NCBI GenBank assembly: GCA_028289645.1
Contig: JANQOK010000017.1
Coordinates: 124,001-188,000 of the forward strand
Origin: Anderseniella sp.
GTDB lineage: Bacteria; Pseudomonadota; Alphaproteobacteria; Rhizobiales; Aestuariivirgaceae
DNA: 64,000 nt
Reading direction: 5' to 3'
The number at the start of each line of letters is the position of its first letter. The first letter of the stretch is position 1. A model generated the notes under the pieces. The model was not told where the DNA came from, searched no databases, and saw only the letters and a program-made list of their open reading frames with translations. This document shows positions 27,563 through 36,474 of this stretch, in pieces. Position numbers and translations under genes: made by a program.

Positions 27563-28330
27563 ATGCAGAACGCCACCCACAACCCCCTGTTCGACATATC
27601 CGGCAAGACGGCGTGTGTCACGGGCGCCAGCGCCGGTCTGGGCCGGCGTTCGGCGGATGTCCTGCTTGCCGCCGGTGTCCGGGTTGTCGGGGTGGCACGG
27701 CGCGGCGATGCACTTGCCGAATGGGCCGAAGCACATCCAGGCCCGGCAGGGTTTGTCGAGGCCGACCTGTCTGACCGATCCGGCCTGGACCAGACCGTTG
27801 AAGCGGTGAAGGCGGTGTTCGGATCACCTGATATCCTGATCAACGCGGCCGGCATCAACACCCGGCAGGCAGCCGACGATGTCACGGCGGAAAACTGGGA
27901 CCTGACGCTGGACCTCAACCTGTCGGTGCCGTTCTTCCTGGCGCAGGCATTTGTCCCAGCCATGAAGCAGAACGGTTTTGGCCGCATTGTCAACTTTGCC
28001 TCCCTGCAGAGCTTCAGGGCATTTCCCGGCGGTATTGCCTATGGCGCGTCGAAGGGTGGCGTCAGCCAGATGACCCGCGCCATGGCTGAAGCCTGGTCAT
28101 CGTTCGGGATAACTGCAAATGCGCTGGCGCCGGGGTTCTTCAGAACGGAATTGACCGCACCGGTATTTGACGACCCGGACAGAGCGGCACGCAATGCCGC
28201 TCAAACCTGCATCGGCCGCAATGGCGAACCTGAGGACATTGATGGTCCGGTGCTGTTTTTCTGTTCGCCGGCATCTTCCTACGTCACCGGGCAGGTGCTG
28301 TCCGTGGACGGCGGCTATACGGCCAAATGA
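27563..28330 (+). CDS. SDR family oxidoreductase
   Basis: 255-aa classical short-chain dehydrogenase. NAD(P) motif TGASAGLGRRSADVLLAAG, the NAAG stretch, catalytic Ser in NFASLQSF and YGASKGG with Tyr/Lys, and a C-terminal TGQVLSVDGGYTAK. GAGGGAGAA precedes the ATG, eight bases after hpsN. In known DHPS pathways HpsO and HpsP interconvert the stereoisomers of DHPS via a keto-intermediate; this SDR could do that or oxidise sulfolactate. The role is inferred from position alone. Confidence 0.82.
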   Translation: MQNATHNPLFDISGKTACVTGASAGLGRRSADVLLAAGVRVVGVARRGDALAEWAEAHPGPAGFVEADLSDRSGLDQTVEAVKAVFGSPDILINAAGINTRQAADDVTAENWDLTLDLNLSVPFFLAQAFVPAMKQNGFGRIVNFASLQSFRAFPGGIAYGASKGGVSQMTRAMAEAWSSFGITANALAPGFFRTELTAPVFDDPDRAARNAAQTCIGRNGEPEDIDGPVLFFCSPASSYVTGQVLSVDGGYTAK

Positions 28331-28375
28331 ACACGCCTGACCATATTCGATTGCCACACACGAGGAGTAAATTCT

Positions 28376-28873
28376 GTGTCTGTTAACACCAAGATCGTGG
28401 ATGACCTGGTCGCCAACAAGGTCGAGTTTGTCACCACAGTTCCCTGCAAGCAGCTTGCCGGGGTCATCGACGAAATCGACGCCTGCGACAAGATCTATCA
28501 CATACCGGCCAACAAGGAAGACGAGGGCATGGGATTGTGTGCCGGCGCCTTCATGGGCGGCAAGCGCCCGGCCATCATCATGCAGAACACGGCCATCGGC
28601 GTGACCATCAACACACTGGTCACGTTGACCCAGTACTACCGCATGCCGCTGCCGATGCTGATCTCCTACCGCGGAGAACTGGGCGAGCCGGTCGCATGCC
28701 AGGTCGAAATGGCGGTGCACACGAAGGCCCTGCTCAGCCAGCTCAACATTCCGACCTACCATTTCCACCAGGAAGAAGACGCCGACGAACTGGACGCGAT
28801 CCTGAAATACACCTTCATGTGCAACAAGCCGGTTGCCATCCTGACTGACGCCAGCTTCTGGAAAGGATACTGA
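28376..28873 (+). CDS. comD: Sulfopyruvate decarboxylase alpha subunit
   Basis: 165 aa, matching the N-terminal PYR-type half of thiamine-diphosphate decarboxylases: VDDLVANKVEFVTTVPCKQLAGV, NKEDEGMGLCAGAFMGGKRPAIIMQN with the conserved Glu, and LISYRGELGEP. In the two-subunit sulfopyruvate decarboxylase ComDE this is the alpha chain; the complex turns sulfopyruvate into sulfoacetaldehyde and CO2. GTG start follows CGAGGAG. The beta subunit gene begins two bases after the stop. Confidence 0.82.
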   Translation: MSVNTKIVDDLVANKVEFVTTVPCKQLAGVIDEIDACDKIYHIPANKEDEGMGLCAGAFMGGKRPAIIMQNTAIGVTINTLVTLTQYYRMPLPMLISYRGELGEPVACQVEMAVHTKALLSQLNIPTYHFHQEEDADELDAILKYTFMCNKPVAILTDASFWKGY

Positions 28874-28875
28874 TC

Positions 28876-29430
28876 ATGATCCGCTCTGACATTCTGCGCG
28901 ACATCGCGCCAATCATTCGTGACCACCTGGTTATCTGCAATATCGGCTTGCCGAGCCAGGAGTTGCACCTGACCGACGATCAGCCGACCAACTTCTATAT
29001 GCTCGGCACCATGGGGCTGTCTTCGTCCATCGGGCTTGGCCTGGCGCTGGCGCAGGGCAAGAAGGTCATCTCCATCGACGGCGATGGTTCCGTTCTCACC
29101 AACTTCGGCACCCTGCCGACGATCGCCAACAACGTCGCCGACAATTTCATCCTGTTGATCATCGACAATGGCAGCTATGGCTCCACAGGTGACCAGCCGA
29201 CCTATGCCGGCAAGAAGACGTCGCTTGCTGCCGTGGCCGAGGCATGCGGATGCGAAAACGTCGTCGCATGCAGCGCCGAAGACACCGGCAAGACCATTCA
29301 GGCGGCATTGGACAGCAACAAGATGACCATCATTGTCGCCAAGTGCGAAAGCGGCAACGTCAAGGTGCCGGTTATCACCATGGATCCGGTGGTCATTCGT
29401 GACAGGTTCATGAAGGCGGTCCAGGCGTAA
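28876..29430 (+). CDS. comE: Sulfopyruvate decarboxylase beta subunit
   Basis: 184-aa PP-type half of the split ThDP decarboxylase. The diphosphate/Mg binding motif is visible as SIDGDGSVLTNFGTLPTIANN followed about 25 residues on by IIDNGSYGSTGDQPTY, and the LGTMGLSSSIGLGLALAQGKK segment is typical. Pairs with the upstream alpha subunit to decarboxylate sulfopyruvate in the cytoplasm. Phosphonopyruvate decarboxylase is the nearest alternative, but that enzyme is usually a single chain. Confidence 0.82.
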   Translation: MIRSDILRDIAPIIRDHLVICNIGLPSQELHLTDDQPTNFYMLGTMGLSSSIGLGLALAQGKKVISIDGDGSVLTNFGTLPTIANNVADNFILLIIDNGSYGSTGDQPTYAGKKTSLAAVAEACGCENVVACSAEDTGKTIQAALDSNKMTIIVAKCESGNVKVPVITMDPVVIRDRFMKAVQA

Positions 29431-29441
29431 GGATCCTTTCG

Positions 29442-30560
29442 TTGTTTGCCTCGCGCGAAATCCACTCAACAGATGATGCGCGCGCTTTGGCGCGCGCGCG
29501 TCTGCCGTGGATGGTGTTCGACTACATCGACGGTGCGGCAGGCGAGGGCCATGGTGAAGCTCTAAACCGGGGCGCATTGCGCGACCTGCGCCTGCAGCCG
29601 CGCATCCTGGTCAATGTCACCGAGCGCGATCTCGGCGTGAAGGTGTTTGATCATGACGGGTTGCGCCCGTTCGGGATCAGCCCGATGGGTATGTGCAATC
29701 TCTCTAGACCCGGCGCCGATCTCATGCTGGCCCGTATGGCTGCACGCTACAAGGTGCCGGTTGGCGTTTCGACCGTGGCGTCCACGTCGCTTGAAACCAT
29801 GATCGAGAAATCCGACGGGCATGCCTGGTTCCAGCTTTACATCAGCGGTGACGGCAGCAGCACCAAAGGGCTGGTGGAACGGGCTCAGGCATGCGGCTAC
29901 CGGACCCTGGTGGTGACGCTTGACGTGCCGGAGGTTGGCAGGCGACCGCGCGAGTTGCGGCGCGGCTTCAAAATGCCGTTCAAAATCGGGCCACGGCAGT
30001 TCATCGATTTTGCCATGCACCCGCGCTGGTCGATCTCTACCCTGCTGAACGGGCGGCCCGAGATGGCGAACTTTACCGGGGAGGGCAATTCGTTTGACCG
30101 CACCGAAAGCCGGGCAGCCGCAGACTGGGCAAAACTGCAAAGCCTGCGCGAGCAGTGGCAGGGACAACTGGTGGTCAAGGGGGTGCTGAGCGTCGAGGAT
30201 GCGGTGCGGCTCAAAAAGACGGGAGTGGACGCCGTCCAAGTGTCCAGCCACGGCGGCCGGCAACTGGACAGCGCGCCGCCCCCGATCCTGATGCTGCAGC
30301 GCATCCGCGAAGCGGTGGGAAAGGATTACCCGCTGTTCTACGACTCCGGTATTCGTTCCGGCGAGGATGTCGTCAAGGCCTATGCCATGGGGGCCAGTTT
30401 CGTATTTCTCGGACGTCCGCTGCTGTTCGCCATGGCCGCCGCCGGTGAGGCCGGCCTGTCGCAACTATGCGACGTGCTGAGTGACGAGGTCAGCCTGACT
30501 CTGGCACAGCTGGGCAGGACATCGATGCAGAACCTGTCGGATACCCTGGTCTCAGAATAG
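29442..30560 (+). CDS. FMN-dependent 2-hydroxyacid oxidase/dehydrogenase (LldD family)
   Basis: 372-aa TIM-barrel flavoprotein of the lactate/glycolate oxidase family: MVFDYIDGAAGEG at the N-terminus, GISPMGMCNLSRPGAD, QLYISGDGS, the active-site SSHGGRQLDSAPPP with the catalytic His, and the FMN-phosphate segment YDSGIRSGEDVVKAYAMGASFVFLGRP. It starts at TTG 29442, 11 bases after comE, with AAGGA upstream. In this operon the missing step is sulfolactate to sulfopyruvate, normally done by SlcC/ComC-type NAD dehydrogenases or SlcD; a FMN 2-hydroxyacid enzyme would fit that reaction (inference). Ordinary lactate or glycolate oxidation is the alternative. Confidence 0.85.
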   Translation: MFASREIHSTDDARALARARLPWMVFDYIDGAAGEGHGEALNRGALRDLRLQPRILVNVTERDLGVKVFDHDGLRPFGISPMGMCNLSRPGADLMLARMAARYKVPVGVSTVASTSLETMIEKSDGHAWFQLYISGDGSSTKGLVERAQACGYRTLVVTLDVPEVGRRPRELRRGFKMPFKIGPRQFIDFAMHPRWSISTLLNGRPEMANFTGEGNSFDRTESRAAADWAKLQSLREQWQGQLVVKGVLSVEDAVRLKKTGVDAVQVSSHGGRQLDSAPPPILMLQRIREAVGKDYPLFYDSGIRSGEDVVKAYAMGASFVFLGRPLLFAMAAAGEAGLSQLCDVLSDEVSLTLAQLGRTSMQNLSDTLVSE

Positions 30561-30838
30561 GCGGCCGGATACGAACCGGCTGTTAAGCATCACCTGCGAC
30601 ATGTGCGCCACGTGGAGTTGCCTTGCTTGACTTCGATACCCACATCTGTGCTTGTGCGGCCATTGGACATGGGCTGCGGCTGAATTGAGTCGCCCAACTG
30701 CGTTGATGCCCGTGACAGACGTTTTTCTTCGGTGGCGACCTTGAGCCGTCAAACTTGGGTTCATTGCCCGTTGCCGTCGAAAAGAAACCCAGATGCGCCG
30801 ACCATTCGCGCGCATTGCATACAAGAAAGAACAATAAC

Positions 30839-32188
30839 TTGAAATTTTCCGACCTCGGCCTCGACAGGCCGTTGCTCAATGCGCTTGATGCATTGGGCCA
30901 TGATGTGCCTACGCCAATTCAGGTGAAGGCAATCCCTACAATTTTGGACCGCCGTGACGTTATCGGGCTGGCCCAGACCGGGACCGGCAAGACCGGCGCA
31001 TTCGCGTTGCCGCTGTTGCAGCGCCTTGCTGCAATCGGCGGGCGGCCGAAACCGCATACCTGCCGCGCACTGATCCTGGCGCCAACCCGTGAGCTGGTGA
31101 CCCAGATCATGAAGTCCGTGCGTGACTATGGATCGCGCCTTAAGCTGTCTGCCACGTCGATTGTGGGCGGCGTTTCCATCCGGCCGCAAAAAGCCACAAT
31201 GGCGCGCGGCGTGGATATTGTTGTCGCCACACCTGGCCGCCTGCTTGATCTCATCGATCAGCGCGCCATGCGGCTGGATTCGGTTGAAATCCTGATCCTC
31301 GATGAAGCAGATCAGATGCTGGATATCGGCTTCATGCCGGCCATCCGGCGCATAGTGGCGATGGTGCCCGAAAAGCGTCAGACCCTGTTGTTTTCGGCGA
31401 CCATGCCGAAGGAGATACGCAAGCTCAGCAACGATCACCTGAAGTCTCCGGTGGAAATCGCCGTGGCTGCAGTATCGACGCCGGCCGAACGCATCAACCA
31501 GTCGGTGATGCATATTGCGCCGGGCAACAAGATCGCCGCGGTAGCCCATCTGGCGCGCGAGAACATGGGCAAGCGCGTGATCGTGTTCACCCGCACCAAG
31601 CGCGGCGCTGACCGGGTGGTGAAACGGCTCGTCCAGGACGGCTTTGAGGCAGCCGCCATTCACGGCAACAAGTCACAGTCCAATCGTGAAAAGGCGCTGG
31701 ACCGGTTCCGCAAAGGCGCCTGCCCGATACTGGTTGCGACCGACATTGCAGCCCGCGGCATCGATGTGCCCGGTGTTGAAATGGTCATCAACTACGAACT
31801 GCCGAATGTGCCTGAAGTTTATGTGCACCGCATTGGCAGAACGGCGCGCGCAGGTGCGTCCGGGTTTGCCGTGGCGTTGTGTGCGCCTGATGAGCGCAGC
31901 CTGCTGCGCGACATTGAACGGCTCTTGAAGCGCAAGGTGGACGAGATGCCGCTGCCCGGCGGACTGCCCGAAATTTCCCTGCGCGACCTACCGCGCGAAC
32001 CGCGCCAGCGTGACCCGCGCGCCAAGCCGCAGCACAAGAAGCGGTCACGCCGTCGCGGCGGCGGCACTGCTGCCAATACCACGCGGACGGCAGGTGAGCA
32101 GGATAAGAAATCCACGCCGAGGCCGAACAGACGCCGCCGCACAAACCGCTCAAAACAAGGTGGCCAGCAGAAGTCGCATGCGGCCTGA
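30839..32188 (+). CDS. rhlE: DEAD-box RNA helicase (RhlE-like)
   Basis: 449-aa ATP-dependent RNA helicase. All family motifs are present: Q motif region PTPIQVKAIP, motif I AQTGTGKTGAFALP, APTRELVTQI, VATPGRLLDLID, motif II LDEADQML, motif III LFSATMP, VIVFTRTKRGA, ATDIAARGIDVP and YVHRIGRTARAG. The C-terminus is a basic Arg/Lys/Gln-rich tail typical of RhlE proteins that bind RNA. TTG 30839 is chosen since the protein aligns from LKFSDLGLDRPLLNAL and AAGAAAG precedes it; a more distant TTG at 30755 is possible. RhlE enzymes act in rRNA maturation and mRNA turnover, often in the cold. The start codon remains uncertain. Confidence 0.87.
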   Translation: MKFSDLGLDRPLLNALDALGHDVPTPIQVKAIPTILDRRDVIGLAQTGTGKTGAFALPLLQRLAAIGGRPKPHTCRALILAPTRELVTQIMKSVRDYGSRLKLSATSIVGGVSIRPQKATMARGVDIVVATPGRLLDLIDQRAMRLDSVEILILDEADQMLDIGFMPAIRRIVAMVPEKRQTLLFSATMPKEIRKLSNDHLKSPVEIAVAAVSTPAERINQSVMHIAPGNKIAAVAHLARENMGKRVIVFTRTKRGADRVVKRLVQDGFEAAAIHGNKSQSNREKALDRFRKGACPILVATDIAARGIDVPGVEMVINYELPNVPEVYVHRIGRTARAGASGFAVALCAPDERSLLRDIERLLKRKVDEMPLPGGLPEISLRDLPREPRQRDPRAKPQHKKRSRRRGGGTAANTTRTAGEQDKKSTPRPNRRRRTNRSKQGGQQKSHAA

Positions 32189-32199
32189 CCTTGCGGGCC

Positions 32200-32652
32200 C
32201 TAGTAGTAGCTGACTGAAGATACCGCTGCATCAGCATCGAATTCGCGACCGATCGCGACGATGCCGATGCGGCGGATGTTCTCTGGCACCAGGGCCTTGT
32301 CGGTTCGATGGGCTTCAAAGTTTATGAAATCGAAATGACACAGTGTCCATTCCGGCGGCGCCGTGAACACCTGGCGATAGGATTGCCATGGCCTGGCAAG
32401 GTCACTGGTACGCAGATGAATATTGTAGGTCTCGGCATTGCCGATGAGATGCAATGCAATGCCGGTTGCTTCGCCGGGCGGCGGCAGGTCCGCTGCGATC
32501 TGGATGAAGCCGCCATTGTTGTCGAGGCTGACCCGGCCGGTCATGCGGTTTGCCGGGCGGCCCATGATGACGGTCTTTTGGATCCGTCCGCTTGATACAC
32601 CGCCCATGACACGGTCGGTCACCAGTTCCCAGTCAAGTGCCAGCGCGGTCAT
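32200..32652 (-). CDS. CIA30 family protein
   Basis: 150-aa protein with the CIA30 (NDUFAF1-like) fold signature: LDWELVTDRVMGGVSSGR at the N-terminus, TGRVSLDNNGGFIQIAADLP and a C-terminal IRRIGIVAIGREFDADAAVSSVSYY. Eukaryotic CIA30 helps complex I assembly; bacterial members have no firm role. ATG 32652 overlaps the stop of the upstream DUF2177 gene by four bases, so both are co-translated. Confidence 0.75.
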   Translation of the reverse strand: MTALALDWELVTDRVMGGVSSGRIQKTVIMGRPANRMTGRVSLDNNGGFIQIAADLPPPGEATGIALHLIGNAETYNIHLRTSDLARPWQSYRQVFTAPPEWTLCHFDFINFEAHRTDKALVPENIRRIGIVAIGREFDADAAVSSVSYY

Positions 32653-33047
32653 GCGAACGCCCTGGTGGCCAGAAATCCGATGGTTGCTGCGCAACCGGAC
32701 AACACCGTGCCCCATAAGATGTCGACGATGGTTACCGCGACGGGCCAGTCTTTCAATGTGGCCTGATTGGTCATGTCATAGGTGGCATAGCAGAAGAATC
32801 CGAACAGGGCGCCATAGAGCGCGGCGGTCTGCCAGGCGCCTTCGTTCAAGGCCGGGGCTACGGCGAAGATAATCAGTCCGACGACGTATACTGCGTAAAA
32901 TCCAGCCGCAGCGGGATAGTTTATTCTGCCGCCCAGCAGATGCGACATGCGCGAGAAATAAAATTTTTTGGCGATGGTGCCAAGCCAAAGGAAATCAATG
33001 GCGAAAAATGCCGCGGCAGTGAAAATGTAGGCGGTGATCCATGTCAT
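32649..33047 (-). CDS. DUF2177 family membrane protein
   Basis: 132-aa four-helix membrane protein. TAAAFFAIDFLWLGTIAKKFY and the ATYDMTNQATLKDWP segment are characteristic of the DUF2177 family, whose function is unknown. It is translationally coupled to the CIA30 gene by a four-base overlap and lies 32 bp downstream of the ferredoxin gene, so the three may form one transcript. Confidence 0.78.
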   Translation of the reverse strand: MTWITAYIFTAAAFFAIDFLWLGTIAKKFYFSRMSHLLGGRINYPAAAGFYAVYVVGLIIFAVAPALNEGAWQTAALYGALFGFFCYATYDMTNQATLKDWPVAVTIVDILWGTVLSGCAATIGFLATRAFA

Positions 33048-33079
33048 TTCACTGTCAACGCAGGCGGTGAGGGTTTGGT

Positions 33080-33415
33080 TCAGGCGGCCCGCACAGCATC
33101 CGCTATTGCAGGATCAAGGGCAACCGTCAGACCGTCCAGCTCTTCCGTATAGATCAACTGGCAGGACAGGCGCGATGACGGCATCACGTTTGGCACCGTA
33201 TCAAGCATGTCTTCTTCCTCTTCACGTGCCTCGAACAGTCTGGCTGACCAGTCTTCATCGACAATCACATGGCAGGTTGCACACGCGCATGCGCCACCGC
33301 ACAGGCCTTCCATTGGCAAGCCATGTTCGCGAATGATCTCCATTACGCGCCAGCCTTCGACCGCTTCCAGCACGTGGGTCTTGTTGTTGGTGTCTATTAC
33401 GTTGATAACGCCCAT
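33080..33415 (-). CDS. 2Fe-2S ferredoxin (adrenodoxin type)
   Basis: 111-aa ferredoxin. Cluster ligands are in LCGGACACATCHV (three Cys in a CxxxxxCxxC spacing) plus a distal Cys in SSRLSCQLIY, and the acidic REEEEDMLD loop is the partner-binding region typical of vertebrate-type/ISC ferredoxins that serve P450s or Fe-S biogenesis. ATG 33415 follows AGGGAA. No reductase or P450 is adjacent, so the partner is unknown. Confidence 0.85.
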   Translation of the reverse strand: MGVINVIDTNNKTHVLEAVEGWRVMEIIREHGLPMEGLCGGACACATCHVIVDEDWSARLFEAREEEEDMLDTVPNVMPSSRLSCQLIYTEELDGLTVALDPAIADAVRAA

Positions 33416-33563
33416 TGTCGCTTTCCCTGCCGATTCCAAACTTGTTTGTGTGCTAACATGTTTGCGATGATTGTGCAATGCAACAATTGTCGCAACAGGG
33501 ATTGCGAACAGGACTGTGGATGTTGAACGCGATGTGCCGGAGGCCAGCCGCTCAAAGCTGAAC

Positions 33564-33977
33564 TCAGTCAGTGAAACTTTGAACCTCAATCATGTAGCCG
33601 TTCGGGTCGCGGGAAAAGAAACTGTAGACTCCGAACTCATCCAGGTGACGTGGCGGGCCGAGGAGATCAGCACCTCTGTCCTTCAGGAGTGAGTACCAGC
33701 CATCAACGTCGTCAGTCACCAACGTAATCATGCTGCCTGACGGTTGCACGACGCGATCCTCAAACGCCAGGCAGACGCCGATCGACGCCTGCTCTCCAGC
33801 ATTGAATATCCTTGCTTTTCCCTCGTCCCGCTCCAGTTCAAGGCCGAGGATGCGGTTGTAGTAGGCGCAGGTATCTTCCAGGTTGCTCGTGTACACCCAG
33901 GTTATCTGCTGTGTGATTTCGGGCAGTTTTGGCATCAGATATTCCGGATCGCGGGGAGAAGACTGAGTTGCGGACAT
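33564..33977 (-). CDS. VOC (glyoxalase/bleomycin resistance) family protein
   Basis: 137 aa with the VOC betaalphabetabetabeta pattern: ITWVYTSNLEDTCAYYNRILGLELERDEGKARIFN and a second module DVDGWYSLLKDRGADLLGPP followed by YSFFSRDPNGYMIEVQSF, where the terminal Glu is a usual metal ligand. Members are dioxygenases, lyases or resistance proteins; no specific function can be assigned. It is divergent from the aminotransferase gene, 104 bp away. Confidence 0.78.
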   Translation of the reverse strand: MSATQSSPRDPEYLMPKLPEITQQITWVYTSNLEDTCAYYNRILGLELERDEGKARIFNAGEQASIGVCLAFEDRVVQPSGSMITLVTDDVDGWYSLLKDRGADLLGPPRHLDEFGVYSFFSRDPNGYMIEVQSFTD

Positions 33978-34081
33978 TGCAGGTTTGACAGCAAAGGCGC
34001 AAGTTGTGTGTCACAGTCGGCCCAGCCTCCGGTCGACCGCCTGCGATCAATCAGCAAGTCGAGAATTCCGAGGATCCGGCC

Positions 34082-35206
34082 ATGCATATCGAACCGTTCA
34101 AAGTCGAGATCTGGATGAATGAGTGGGAAACCCGATGCACCTACAATCTCGCGGAAACCTGTGTCGCCAGCATTACTATCGACGAGTTGTTGCACCTGTC
34201 CGGTCGCAACAGCAGTGATCTGTCAGAGCTGCTGCCGATGAAGATGACCTACGGAGCAATTGAGGGTTCGACTAGGTTGCGCCAGGCCATTTCGACGCTT
34301 TACGACAATCAGGACATCGACAATATCACAGTCACCCATGGCACGATCGCGGCAAACATGCTGGTGCATAAATCGCTGGTGTCCCGCGGCGATCGGATTG
34401 TCAGCATCGTGCCGACCTATCAGCAACACTATTCCATTCCCGACAGCATCGGAGCGGATGTGCAGTTGTTGCGGCTTGCGGCAAAAGATGGCTTCCTGCC
34501 CGATCTGGACCAGCTCCGCAAGCTGGTGACACCGGAAACCAGGCTGATTGCACTCACCAATCCCAACAACCCCACCGGCGCGTTGATCGAACGCGCTATG
34601 CTTGAAGAGATAGCGGGAATTGCGCGCGAGGCTGGCGCCTACGTGTTGTGCGATGAGGTTTACCGCGGCACCGGCCAGACCGGCGACGGCATGAGCACTT
34701 CAATTGTTGATGTTTATGAAAAAGGCGTTGCGACGGCAGGCATGTCGAAAGCCTATTCGCTGGCGGGCCTGCGCGTCGGCTGGATTGCTGCGCCGCCGGA
34801 AGTAACCGAAAAGGTTATCACTCACCGCGATTACGACACGATCTCTGTCGGGATGATCAACGATCATTTCGCCGCAACAGCGTTGGAAAGCAAAGACAAG
34901 CTGTTGGCCAGGAGCCACAAGATCACCCGCACCAATCTGGCCATTCTTGATGCGTGGGTTGCCGACCATCCACAGGTGTCCTGGGTCAAACCCCGGGCCG
35001 GGACGACAGCGATGCTCAAAATCGATGTGGCGATGACATCACGCGCGTTTTGCGTCGATCTGCTGCAGAAAACCGGTGTCATGCTGACACCTGGTGATGC
35101 CTTCGACATGGAAGGCTATGTGCGTATCGGTTATTCCAACAGCACGGATGTGCTGAAAGCCGGTCTGGAGCAGCTTTCGAACTATCTGGCGGGTCTTTCC
35201 AACTGA
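34082..35206 (+). CDS. PLP-dependent aminotransferase class I/II
   Basis: 374-aa fold-type I aminotransferase. ALTNPNNPTGALIE is the family signature, YVLCDEVYRGTGQ holds the PLP-binding Asp/Tyr, and GMSKAYSLAGLRVGWIA contains the Schiff-base Lys; R in the C-terminal VRIGYSNST region binds the substrate carboxylate. ATG 34082 follows GAGGATCC; an in-frame start at 34004 adds a non-conserved tail. The N-terminal MNEWETRCTYNLAETCVASI is characteristic of a subgroup annotated simply as aminotransferase. Substrate unknown. Confidence 0.83.
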   Translation: MHIEPFKVEIWMNEWETRCTYNLAETCVASITIDELLHLSGRNSSDLSELLPMKMTYGAIEGSTRLRQAISTLYDNQDIDNITVTHGTIAANMLVHKSLVSRGDRIVSIVPTYQQHYSIPDSIGADVQLLRLAAKDGFLPDLDQLRKLVTPETRLIALTNPNNPTGALIERAMLEEIAGIAREAGAYVLCDEVYRGTGQTGDGMSTSIVDVYEKGVATAGMSKAYSLAGLRVGWIAAPPEVTEKVITHRDYDTISVGMINDHFAATALESKDKLLARSHKITRTNLAILDAWVADHPQVSWVKPRAGTTAMLKIDVAMTSRAFCVDLLQKTGVMLTPGDAFDMEGYVRIGYSNSTDVLKAGLEQLSNYLAGLSN

Positions 35207-35408
35207 CTCCCGTCCAACTGACACCCGTGCGCAGCACTCAACGCACGGCTGCCGTCGCTGCCAAGGCAAACCTGTTTGTGCGGCAGTGTACGAGGGCTGT
35301 GCGGGATTAGGCTGACATTGGCTCAAGTCCTAATACGGGATCACTGCTGACGCCGGGTTGTCAGCAGGGGCATGGTATCGTCCTTCCTCTGGATTGGTTG
35401 GTTGGGCG

Positions 35409-36281
35409 ATGCCAGGTTACAAAACCGATACAAGTAGCCGCATGCTTGGAATCTGCCTGGTGCTGGCGTCGGCCGTGGCGTTCAGCCTGTCGGGGGTGCT
35501 GACCAAGACCATTTCCAGCAATACGTGGACGGTTGCCTGCTGGCGTGGACTGGTCGGCGCGACATTGATTGCAGCATATGTTCTGTGGCGGAACTGGAGG
35601 GATTCCGGGACTGCGCCGCCGCGCCTTGGTTGGCGGGGCTGGCTTCTTGCCAGTGTCGGAAGTCTCGCCAGTCTGGCCTTTATCGCGGCGTTCAAGATGA
35701 CATATGTTGCAAATGTTGCGATTATCTACGCGATGGTGCCGTTTGCCGCGGCGTTGTTGGAATGGCTGTTGCTGCACCAGGCGGTTCGCCGCTCGACGAT
35801 GATTGCCGCTGCGGTCTGCGTGGCAGGCGTGCTGGTCATGGTTGGAGCGAGTTTTGGATCGGTCAATCTCCTCGGAGATGCCGTTGCCGTGTTGATGATG
35901 CTCGGCAACGCGCTCTATATGGTTCTAATCAGGGTTTTCAGCCGGACGCCGGTTGTTCTCGCCGGTGCTGCATCCGCTTTTCAGCTGTTCGTTATTAGCT
36001 GGTTTTTCACAAACCCGCTGCAAGTAGGCCTGCATGATGGAGTATTTCTCACACTCTTTGGACTGTCTTTCGCGGCTGCCATCGTTTTGTGGACGGAGGG
36101 AACCAGACTGATAACGGCCGCAGAGTCCGGTCTACTGGGTACAGCGGAGGTGCCGCTAGCGATTTTCATGGCTTGGGTCTTTTTGACAGAAGTGCCTCCG
36201 GCGGCGAGTCTCACTGGCGGCATCATGGTCCTGTGTGCGGTCTTCTGGCATGCCGTTCGCGACTACCGGAAGTTGACGTGA
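35409..36281 (+). CDS. DMT superfamily transporter (EamA domains)
   Basis: 290-aa ten-helix membrane protein made of two EamA repeats: first repeat MLGICLVLASAVAFSLSGVL onward, second beginning near NLLGDAVAVLMMLGNALYMV. The family exports amino acids, nucleobases or other metabolites. ATG 35409 is preferred over an in-frame upstream start at 35358. It precedes the XRE-cupin regulator and SDR on the same strand, with gaps of about 190 and 50 bp, so the three may be functionally linked. Confidence 0.83.
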   Translation: MPGYKTDTSSRMLGICLVLASAVAFSLSGVLTKTISSNTWTVACWRGLVGATLIAAYVLWRNWRDSGTAPPRLGWRGWLLASVGSLASLAFIAAFKMTYVANVAIIYAMVPFAAALLEWLLLHQAVRRSTMIAAAVCVAGVLVMVGASFGSVNLLGDAVAVLMMLGNALYMVLIRVFSRTPVVLAGAASAFQLFVISWFFTNPLQVGLHDGVFLTLFGLSFAAAIVLWTEGTRLITAAESGLLGTAEVPLAIFMAWVFLTEVPPAASLTGGIMVLCAVFWHAVRDYRKLT

Positions 36282-36474
36282 GGCGGCAAGTTTGTCAGCC
36301 GCACAAGCCCGTTTCGAAACCGTGGTGAAACCAATGGGTTCCATTAAGCAATGTCGATCGAAGTTGTTTGGCTTACAGGACATTTTCGGGGTATACGTTC
36401 TGGATAACGAACAACCACGGCCGCTCGGGTTCACCTGACCCGTCAGGCTGATCTGATACCGGGGCAGGGCACAA

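Noticed and set aside
30561..30838. GCCGG/CCGGC hairpin after the FMN oxidase gene as terminator
   Set aside because: Only five base pairs and no T-run; not listed as a feature.
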